DNA from: JADHLJ01 sp038118725
GTDB lineage: Bacteria > Pseudomonadota > Alphaproteobacteria > Thalassobaculales > Thalassobaculaceae
Direction of reading: 5' to 3'
Length of the DNA stretch: 20,475 nt
NCBI GenBank assembly: GCA_038118725.1
Contig: JAYOIK010000084.1
Location: 1 to 20,475, forward strand
A model generated the notes under the pieces. It saw only the letters and a list, made by a program, of their open reading frames with translations, searched no databases and was not told the DNA's origin. The position numbers were made by a program, and so were the translations under genes. Every line of letters starts with the position of its first letter. Position 1 is the first letter of the stretch. Below are positions 15,359 to 20,475 of this stretch, in pieces.

Positions 15359-15615
15359 TGGGCGATTGCTAAGCTGGGGTCGGTCAAGACGTTCGATCCG
15401 TCTGGTTGGATCGTCGCCGATGTCATTGAATGCCCCGCCGGGAGAACGCGCCAAAACCTAAGGCAAGCCCCTCAATATGCCTTGATGGCCGGACAACCCA
15501 ACCGGCGATCTCGTGGTCGACGCCTCCCCACTCGAACCGCGTTGGCTCGCCTTCCCGGCACTATAAACGCCGCGGTCACCACCCCATAAGGGCCGGGACC
15601 GCGGCGATTTTTTTT
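15359..15615 (+). ncRNA. Candidate non-coding transcript divergent from the LysR gene
   Basis: No convincing ORF exists here, yet the stretch ends in a strong intrinsic terminator on +. Possible stems are CGATCC/GGATCG (15394-15413), AAGGCA/TGCCTT (15460-15483) and GCCGG/CCGGC (15488-15506). GGTTGG in the loop of the first (15404-15409) is complementary to CCAACC (15498-15503). I could not match it to 6S RNA, tmRNA, SRP RNA, RNase P RNA or a SAM riboswitch. The 5' end is not defined; I place it just beyond the dyads. It could equally be the remains of a deleted gene. Confidence 0.3.
15568..15615 (+). terminator. Strong intrinsic (Rho-independent) terminator
   Basis: CGCCGCGGTC (15568-15577) pairs perfectly with GACCGCGGCG (15597-15606). 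The loop holds a further short CCC/GGG pairing. Eight T follow at 15608-15615. The T-run is only on the + side, so it terminates rightward transcription. There is no recognisable + strand gene upstream of it for 1.2 kb, and the preceding gene is LysR on the opposite strand. Confidence 0.85.
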
Positions 15616-15618
15616 GAG

Positions 15619-15655
15619 GGGCGACGATGTTTTGGTCGTGACGTTCGGGGTGACC
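15619..15655. repeat. Direct repeat copy 1 (37 nt)
   Basis: This stretch begins GGGCGACGATG and ends GGTGACC. It matches 15805-15841 at 31 of 37 positions by hand alignment, in the same orientation. It starts right after the terminator T-run. The first eleven bases equal the tail of the hairpin unit at 15789-15812, so it looks like a flank that has lost its hairpin. Confidence 0.5.
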
Positions 15656-15694
15656 GCTCCCATGGCTCAACGTCTTTCGTCGCTTAACCGCTCC

Positions 15695-15812
15695 CGTCGC
15701 CCTGATGACGATCAGGGCTCTTGCCGCCGGCCTCGGGATCGGGGCGTAGTGTTCGCCGTCTCGTCCGACCGGCGCTATCACGGCATAAGCCCTGACCGGC
15801 GTCAGGGCGACG
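15695..15812. repeat. Inverted pair of hairpin repeats, outward tails
   Basis: CGTC then GCCCTGAT-GACG-ATCAGGGC (15699-15718) and GCCCTGAC-CGGC-GTCAGGGC then GACG (15789-15812) are each perfect eight-pair stems with four-base loops. Size, stem ends and the GACG tail match the units at 27-55, 11308-11336 and 11442-11470, so I take them as one family. Here the tails point outward, whereas at the other two pairs they face inward. Confidence 0.65.
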
Positions 15813-15841
15813 ATGATTCGATCGCGGCGTTCGGGGCGACC
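15805..15841. repeat. Direct repeat copy 2 (37 nt)
   Basis: This is the partner of 15619-15655, with 31 of 37 positions identical. It overlaps the tail of the hairpin at 15789-15808 and extends beyond it with GCGTTCGGGGCGACC. The two copies bracket the inverted hairpin pair. Confidence 0.5.
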
Positions 15842-15957
15842 TTCTCCCGGCGTCCGGTTCCCTCGGTTTAGCGTTTCTTTCCCGTAATCGAGATCTTTTC
15901 ACTTGTCCCGCCGCGACAGTCTGAAACATTGGCGGCAATCGCATCGTGGAGACCGTC

Positions 15958-17100
15958 ATGACCGCCAACCGACCCAAGCATCCGGAAACCCAACTGGCCC
16001 AGGCCCTGGGATGGATCGACGAGACGACCGGCGCCCTGGTGCCGCCGATCCATGGCGCGACGACCTATCAGCGCGATCGCGATAATGAGTACCGCAAGGG
16101 TTACAGCTACACCCGGGGCGACAACCCGACCTATGCGCAGGTCGAGGCGCTTCTGGCGAGCCTGGAGGGCGGCGAGGGGGCGATGGTTCTCGGCTCCGGC
16201 ATGTCGGCGGCCACCGTGCCGTTCATGACCTTGAAGAGCGGAGACCATGTGGTTGCTCAATCCGTGATGTATTGGGGGGTGCGGGCCTGGCTCTCCGGTT
16301 TCGCCGAGCAATGGGGGCTCGAGGTAGATCTGGTGGCGCCGAACGATACCGAGGCACTCGCGTCGGCCATCAAGCCGGGACGGACCAAGCTGGTTTGGAT
16401 CGAAACGCCGGCCAACCCGACCTTCGAGAGCGTTGATATCGCCGCCACCGCCGAGATGGCGCATGCGGCGGGGGCAAAACTCTGTGTCGATTCCACCGTG
16501 GCGACGCCGATTCTAACCCGACCGATCGAGCATGGGGCGGATCTGGTGATGCATTCGGCGACCAAATACCTGAACGGTCACAGTGATGTTCTGGCAGGCG
16601 CTCTGATCGCCGCGCGCGATGATGAATGGTGGGCCAAGATGAAGGGGATCCGCGCCTATCACGGCAAGGTGCTCGGTCCGATGGAGGCGTGGCTGTTGTT
16701 GCGCGGCATGCGGACCCTGCATTTGCGGGTGCGTCAGGCCTCTCGGAACGCCATGGCGATCGCCCGGCGCTTCGACGGTCACCCCAAGGTCTCGCGGGTG
16801 CTCTATCCGGGCTTGGAGAGCGCGCCGGGGCACGCCGTCGCGGCGCGTCAGATGTCCGGCGGCTTCGGCGGCATGCTCTCGATGCGTTTCACCGGCGGCG
16901 AGGCGGCGGCGATCGCCGTGGCCGAACGGGTCAAGGTGTTCAAGCGAGCGACGTCGCTGGGCGGGGTTGAGAGTCTGGTCGAGCATCGCGCCTCGATAGA
17001 GGGCGCGGGCACGCCGGTGCCCTTTGACCTGCTACGCTTCTCGGTCGGGGTCGAGCATGAAGACGACCTGATCGCGGATTTGGAGCAGGCTATCGATTAA
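15958..17100 (+). CDS. Cystathionine beta-lyase / gamma-synthase family PLP enzyme
   Basis: The product has 380 residues and a complete Cys/Met-metabolism PLP fold. The PLP lysine is Lys203 in HSATKYLNGHSD. Asp178 in CVDST contacts the pyridine nitrogen, Tyr51 and Arg53 in YSYTRGDNPT bind the phosphate from the neighbouring subunit, and Tyr105 stacks on the ring. SLGGVESL near residue 340 is the family's substrate-side motif. Enzymes of this group cleave cystathionine (MetC) or make it (MetB/MetZ); the exact reaction cannot be fixed by eye, though the nearest match I recognise is the MetC-like branch. GGAG at 15948-15951 lies six bases before ATG 15958; a GTG at 15946 is possible but overlaps that site. 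Its upstream region holds the repeat cassette and possibly a LysR-controlled promoter. Confidence 0.9.
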   Translation: MTANRPKHPETQLAQALGWIDETTGALVPPIHGATTYQRDRDNEYRKGYSYTRGDNPTYAQVEALLASLEGGEGAMVLGSGMSAATVPFMTLKSGDHVVAQSVMYWGVRAWLSGFAEQWGLEVDLVAPNDTEALASAIKPGRTKLVWIETPANPTFESVDIAATAEMAHAAGAKLCVDSTVATPILTRPIEHGADLVMHSATKYLNGHSDVLAGALIAARDDEWWAKMKGIRAYHGKVLGPMEAWLLLRGMRTLHLRVRQASRNAMAIARRFDGHPKVSRVLYPGLESAPGHAVAARQMSGGFGGMLSMRFTGGEAAAIAVAERVKVFKRATSLGGVESLVEHRASIEGAGTPVPFDLLRFSVGVEHEDDLIADLEQAID

Positions 17101-17127
17101 ACCGTTTCCGCGATCTCCGGAGACGGT
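17101..17127. terminator. Bidirectional hairpin between convergent stop codons
   Basis: ACCGTTTCCG (17101-17110) pairs with CGGAGACGGT (17118-17127), giving ten pairs with one T-G and a seven-base loop. The hairpin fills the whole gap between the stop codons of the PLP enzyme and the LLM oxidoreductase. No U-tract follows on + and only TTTAA on -, so it may act as a shared 3' end or a weak terminator. Confidence 0.5.
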
Positions 17128-18069
17128 CTAACGAACGTTACCCATGATCTCCTCGCCGAAGCGGCGCATGGCGGCGAGGCTGGCCTCTATGGTCTCACCC
17201 CGGAAGTCAAAGATCAGCTCCTCGACCCCGACATCGGCCATCTCGGCGATATCGTCCAAAGCCGCCGAGGGACCGCCCGTGAACAGGCGCCGAGCCTCAC
17301 CCTTGGGCGGAACTCCGCCGTCATAGATCGGCGCCTTGTAGGAAATCGTAAGCGCGTCGAAATCGCGGCCCTCGGCTTCGGTCAGCTCTTTCAGTTGCGC
17401 GAGCTTCTGGCGCATCTCGGAGGGCGGCAAGGGCGAGGCGGCGGTGGCGCCGACCGGGTGCCAGCCATCGGCAAGCCGCGCCACCCGGCGCAACGCCGGG
17501 GTCGAATGCCCGCCGATCCAGATCGGGGGATGCGGGTTCTGCAAGGGCGCGGGCTGACAATAAAGTTCCTTGAAGCTGTAGAAATCGCTTTCGTGGCTCA
17601 CCGCCTCGCCAGTCCAGAGCTTTTTCCAGATCCGAATATATTCGTCCGTGACCGCGCCGCGCTTCTTGAAGTCGGGAGCATCCAGGGCCTCGAATTCCTC
17701 GGCCATCCAGCCGACGCCGACGCCGACCGTGATCCGCCCCTCGGAAAGCACGTCCGAGGTGGCGAGCGCCTTGGCGACCAGGACGGGGTTTCGATGCGGC
17801 ACGATCATGACGCTGGAGATGATCCGCAGGCTCTCGCTCGCCCCGGCGACAAAGGCCATCAACGAGAGCTGTTCCATGGCGTCGCCCTTGGAAAGAAACT
17901 CACCTCCCACGGTGTAGGGATAGGCGGACTCGATGGCCGTCGGCACCACGATATGGTCGGCGACCGCGACCGACGAGAAGCCGACTTCCTCGGCGGTGTT
18001 GATATAGGCCTTGATGTCACGCCGATTGGCCAGCGGGCCGCGGGTCGGCAGATAGAAGCCAAAGCGCAT
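17128..18069 (-). CDS. LLM-class flavin/F420-dependent oxidoreductase
   Basis: The product has 313 residues from the ATG at 18069. The luciferase-like TIM barrel is recognisable from MRFGFYLPTRGP at the N-terminus, VGFSSVAVADHIVVP, the MAFVAGASESLRIISSVMIVPHRNP strand, RITVGVGVGWMAEEFEAL and PHPPIWIGGHSTPALRRVARLADGWHPVG. This resembles the subfamily annotated as F420-dependent, but binding of F420 rather than FMN cannot be proven by eye. GGAG on the minus strand (18078-18081) lies eight bases before the start and decides it over the in-frame ATG at 18117. The Hsp70 gene lies upstream on the same strand, 75 bases away, so a common transcript is possible. The substrate is unknown. Confidence 0.9.
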   Translation of the reverse strand: MRFGFYLPTRGPLANRRDIKAYINTAEEVGFSSVAVADHIVVPTAIESAYPYTVGGEFLSKGDAMEQLSLMAFVAGASESLRIISSVMIVPHRNPVLVAKALATSDVLSEGRITVGVGVGWMAEEFEALDAPDFKKRGAVTDEYIRIWKKLWTGEAVSHESDFYSFKELYCQPAPLQNPHPPIWIGGHSTPALRRVARLADGWHPVGATAASPLPPSEMRQKLAQLKELTEAEGRDFDALTISYKAPIYDGGVPPKGEARRLFTGGPSAALDDIAEMADVGVEELIFDFRGETIEASLAAMRRFGEEIMGNVR

Positions 18070-18144
18070 GACGGATACTCCTCGAAAATCGACGTGGACG
18101 CGCTGCCATGATCCCATCAGCGGGGGCTCGGCGGCAATGGCTGT

Positions 18145-19419
18145 TCAACCGGCCTCGCGCGCGAGTTCGGCGAGACCGTCGGCGACGGAGCTGAACACGC
18201 CGTCGGCGTTGATTGTCTCGGCTCCGAAGAGATCCGTGAAAATGCGCCGTGCCGCGGGTGTTTGGGATGATCCGCCGGTTAGGAAGACATGATCGATCCC
18301 CTCGGGACCGGTCCCGGCGTCTTGCAGCACGGCCTCGACGCAGCCGCGAATGCGTCGCAGATCATCGGCGATCCAGATCTCGAAGTCGTCGCGGCTGACG
18401 GGGACGCGGGCATCCAGGCCGATCGCCGCGAGGTCGATAACCGTATCGTCATGGCGCGACAGGGACTCGCGGGCCGTTGCGACCGCGCGGGCAAGCTGAA
18501 AGCCGAGATTGTTTTCGATCAGGTGGATCAGGCGCCCGATCGCGGTTGGATCGTCGGCGGCGCGCTGAATCTCCCGCCAGTCGCGCAGGTTCTCTCTCGT
18601 GTTCAGCAGGCCGAGCCGGTGCCACGTCAGATCCGACGATGACCAGGGCACGGGCAGGGCCTTGCCTTGTGAGTTGTAGCGTCCGCCCTTGCCGAGGATC
18701 GGGGCGACGGCGTGGTTGACGATCCGGTTATCGAATTGATCACCGGCAATGCCGATGCCGGAATGCGCCACGGGCCGAAACCCCTCGGACTTGTTGGCGT
18801 CGAACCGCAGGACGGAGAAATCCGAGGTTCCGCCGCCGAAATCGGCGACGAGAATGGTGCCGAGCGCGGCCTTGTCGCGGACATAGCCGAACCCGGCGGC
18901 GGCGGGCTCCAGGGCGAAGTCGAGACTAGCGAAGCCGAAGGAGCCGAGCGCCGCGCGCATGCGCCGGATCGCCAGCCCGTCATCGGCATTGGCGCCGACA
19001 TAGACCACGGGACGCCCGACCATCACGCGGGTCTGACTCGGATCGAGGTCCGGCTGGTGCGTGGTGAACAGATCGTCGAGAAAGTCCTCGACGATATGCT
19101 CGATCGCGAAACGCGAGCCATGGATCGTGGTGCCCGCGAAGCTTCGATCGCCGAGATAGGACTTCATCGACATGATCAGGCGTTGATCCGCGCCCCATTT
19201 GAGGTAGTCGAGGATGCCCTGGGGGCCGGAGCTGTGATGCAGGGAACCGACGCCCCGCCACGTCTCATGCCAGTAACAGATCACCGAGCGGAAATTGGAG
19301 GTCTCGCCCAGATCCGTGGAACACCGCCAACGCCGCCGCGCGCCATCGGGAGGGATCATCGAGACCACGGTATTGGTGGTGCCGAAATCGAGACCGATAT
19401 GGGTTTTCTCGCGTGGCAT
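18145..19419 (-). CDS. Stand-alone Hsp70-type ATPase (YegD-like)
   Basis: The product has 424 residues and comprises an Hsp70/actin ATPase domain only. Phosphate motif 1 is IGLDFGTTNT (8-17), phosphate motif 2 is LVADFGGGTSDFS, and the adenosine motif is VFLTGGSSQTP near residue 385. DnaK has about 640 residues with a substrate-binding beta domain and lid; both are missing here, and the length instead agrees with E. coli YegD (about 450). The YegD group has no well-defined client. There is no J-protein or nucleotide exchange factor nearby. I see no good ribosome-binding site before the ATG at 19419. It is divergent from the RTX protease gene, with an AT-rich spacer of 189 bases between them. 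Confidence 0.9.
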   Translation of the reverse strand: MPREKTHIGLDFGTTNTVVSMIPPDGARRRWRCSTDLGETSNFRSVICYWHETWRGVGSLHHSSGPQGILDYLKWGADQRLIMSMKSYLGDRSFAGTTIHGSRFAIEHIVEDFLDDLFTTHQPDLDPSQTRVMVGRPVVYVGANADDGLAIRRMRAALGSFGFASLDFALEPAAAGFGYVRDKAALGTILVADFGGGTSDFSVLRFDANKSEGFRPVAHSGIGIAGDQFDNRIVNHAVAPILGKGGRYNSQGKALPVPWSSSDLTWHRLGLLNTRENLRDWREIQRAADDPTAIGRLIHLIENNLGFQLARAVATARESLSRHDDTVIDLAAIGLDARVPVSRDDFEIWIADDLRRIRGCVEAVLQDAGTGPEGIDHVFLTGGSSQTPAARRIFTDLFGAETINADGVFSSVADGLAELAREAG

Positions 19420-19608
19420 GCGTGGAAGCCGAGGATGGTTGATATACGAGACGCGTGGATCGTAAAACTATGCGTTTTGTGAAATTCAGAAAATAATATG
19501 GTGATTTATTTAAAATTGTAAAATTATGAATCCCATGTAGTCTTAATTGAGAGGGATTGAGTGCGAAATTTGGTCGACGCGGAGTAAGGTTAAGAGGAAG
19601 TTCGTTCC
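19420..19608. promoter_or_regulatory. AT-rich divergent intergenic region
   Basis: About 189 bases separate the Hsp70 start from the protease start. The part 19465-19555 is strikingly AT-rich, with A and T runs, in an otherwise high-GC window. It must hold promoters for both directions, but several overlapping hexamer matches make exact calls unsafe. AGAGGA near 19593-19598 is the ribosome-binding site for the gene at 19609. Confidence 0.45.
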
Positions 19609-20475
19609 ATGACCAACAATATCGTTCATACCGTGTGGGCGGAGGGGACTGAGGCTAGCGACGAGCACGCGGATGAAGCCGTGCTTGATTTCTCTGTCCT
19701 CCCCGGGAAATGGGGTGGTTCGTCCCTTGGCCGTTTTGACGGTACTGTTTCCTGGAGTTCCGCGACAACGAATTTTCCCGGCCAATCCTTCGATTTTGAA
19801 GCGCCGCTAACAGGCGATTTCTTGACAAGTGTACGCTCCGCTTTCAATGCATGGGAAGCAGTCGCGAATATCACGTTCGTTGAAGTCGCGGATGCGGATG
19901 ATGTCGATATTCGGCTCGGATTTGACCCCGTTGATGGCGTTGGGAAAACCCTCGGGCAGGCGTTTTTAAGGTACGATAGAGGAGACCTGACATCGGCTCG
20001 TATTCGCTTGGACAGCGATGACAGTTTTTTCGTGGCGGGAACGTCGACCACGGGAACCTTCAGTTTTGATGCGCTTGCGTTGCACGAAATCGGACACGGT
20101 ATCGGGCTCGGCCATTCAGAGGCGAGCGCGTCGATCATGTTCCAGTTTATTCGCAATAGCCAAACCACGCTCGGGGTGGATGACATCGCGGGGATCCAGT
20201 TTATCGATGGAGCTCCGTCGAGTGGTTACGCCGGGACCGTCGATAATGACACGATCTATGGCCAGATCGAGTTTGGCGACACGCTTTTCGGAGGCGATGG
20301 CAATGATATTATCGTTGGTCGTTCGGGTGACGATGTCGTCGATGGTGAGGGCGGGGCGGACACTCTATTCGGCGACAGCGGAGCCGACCTCTTAAGGGGA
20401 GGGGACGGTAACGACGAGCTTGTCTGTGGTTCGTCTGTGGACACACTTAGCGGTGGCGCGGGAACGGATATTCTG
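19609..20475 (+). CDS. Metzincin (M10/matrixin-like) protease with RTX repeats, 3' end outside window
   Basis: 289 residues are visible and the frame is still open at the window edge. The zinc site HEIGHGIGLGH (His159, Glu160, His163, His169) is the full HExxHxxGxxH metzincin motif, and SIMFQF supplies a Met-turn (Met177). From about residue 222, glycine- and aspartate-rich nonapeptides follow: LFGGDGNDIIVG, VVDGEGGADTLFG, LLRGGDGNDELV and LSGGAGTDIL, the calcium-binding RTX repeats. No N-terminal signal peptide is present, as expected for export by a type I system using a C-terminal signal, which would lie beyond the window. Codons ending in T or A are much commoner than in neighbouring genes, suggesting a transferred or fast-evolving accessory gene. 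Secreted calcium-dependent protease activity is inferred. Confidence 0.88.
   Translation, partial: MTNNIVHTVWAEGTEASDEHADEAVLDFSVLPGKWGGSSLGRFDGTVSWSSATTNFPGQSFDFEAPLTGDFLTSVRSAFNAWEAVANITFVEVADADDVDIRLGFDPVDGVGKTLGQAFLRYDRGDLTSARIRLDSDDSFFVAGTSTTGTFSFDALALHEIGHGIGLGHSEASASIMFQFIRNSQTTLGVDDIAGIQFIDGAPSSGYAGTVDNDTIYGQIEFGDTLFGGDGNDIIVGRSGDDVVDGEGGADTLFGDSGADLLRGGDGNDELVCGSSVDTLSGGAGTDIL

Noticed and set aside
15317..15589. 90-codon + strand frame (TTG start) beyond the LysR gene
   Set aside because: It runs into the terminator stem, starts inside the dyad-rich promoter region, and has no recognisable protein features.
15614..15871. 85-codon + strand frame over the repeat cassette
   Set aside because: It begins on the terminator edge and consists of the direct and inverted repeats; the differences between repeat copies do not look like coding-type substitutions.
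15616..15957. SAM riboswitch or other known aptamer ahead of the Cys/Met PLP enzyme
   Set aside because: I looked for SAM-II-like conserved segments and found none; only hairpin repeats and a weak imperfect dyad around 15897-15928 are present.
1..20475. CRISPR array, tRNA, rRNA, transposase or phage genes
   Set aside because: No regularly spaced direct repeats, cloverleaf-like segments or transposase/integrase motifs were seen on either strand; the repeats present are dispersed hairpins.

Overview
This is a high-GC window from a free-living, probably marine or soil, alphaproteobacterium, most likely Rhodospirillales-like. I infer this from the tRNA amidotransferase operon gatCAB placed divergently to ruvX, a PAS_5-family protein, CaiB/AMACR and acyl-CoA dehydrogenase genes, and long shadow ORFs on the non-coding strand. 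No taxonomic search was possible. I see no tRNA, rRNA, CRISPR array, insertion sequence or phage gene.

Layout. (1) 238-6677, all on +: a FAD-dependent amine/amino-acid oxidoreductase, an alpha-methylacyl-CoA racemase, an acyl-CoA dehydrogenase, a soluble PAS histidine kinase and an MFS transporter that overlaps the kinase by four bases. This looks like a catabolic and uptake block with its own sensor. (2) 6708-7860, on -: a single-domain PAS_5 protein behind ruvX. (3) 7995-11210, on +: gatC-gatA-gatB, which makes Gln-tRNA(Gln) and/or Asn-tRNA(Asn) by transamidation. (4) 11211-14337, on +: a repeat-rich spacer, a GlcG/HbpS-type protein, a CPA2 cation/proton antiporter and two tandem RidA-family paralogues. 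(5) 14352-15257, on -: a LysR regulator with T-N11-A dyads just upstream. (6) 15258-15957: about 700 bases with no convincing protein gene. It holds LysR-type dyads, a possibly structured stretch ending in a very strong intrinsic terminator, and a cassette of hairpin repeats. (7) 15958-19419: a cystathionine beta-lyase/gamma-synthase family enzyme (+), then an LLM-class flavin/F420 oxidoreductase and a YegD-like Hsp70 (both -). (8) 19609 to the window end, on +: an open-ended gene for a secreted metzincin-type protease with RTX repeats, behind an AT-rich spacer and with codon use unlike its neighbours.

The least ordinary signals are these: a hairpin that buries the ribosome-binding site of the second RidA gene; both RidA copies having Ser where active imine deaminases have the catalytic Arg; a family of 20-nt hairpins with a GACG tail, arranged in inverted pairs at three spacers; and an ORF-less, terminator-ended transcript candidate divergent from the LysR gene. 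None of these amounts to a proven new system, but each can be tested.
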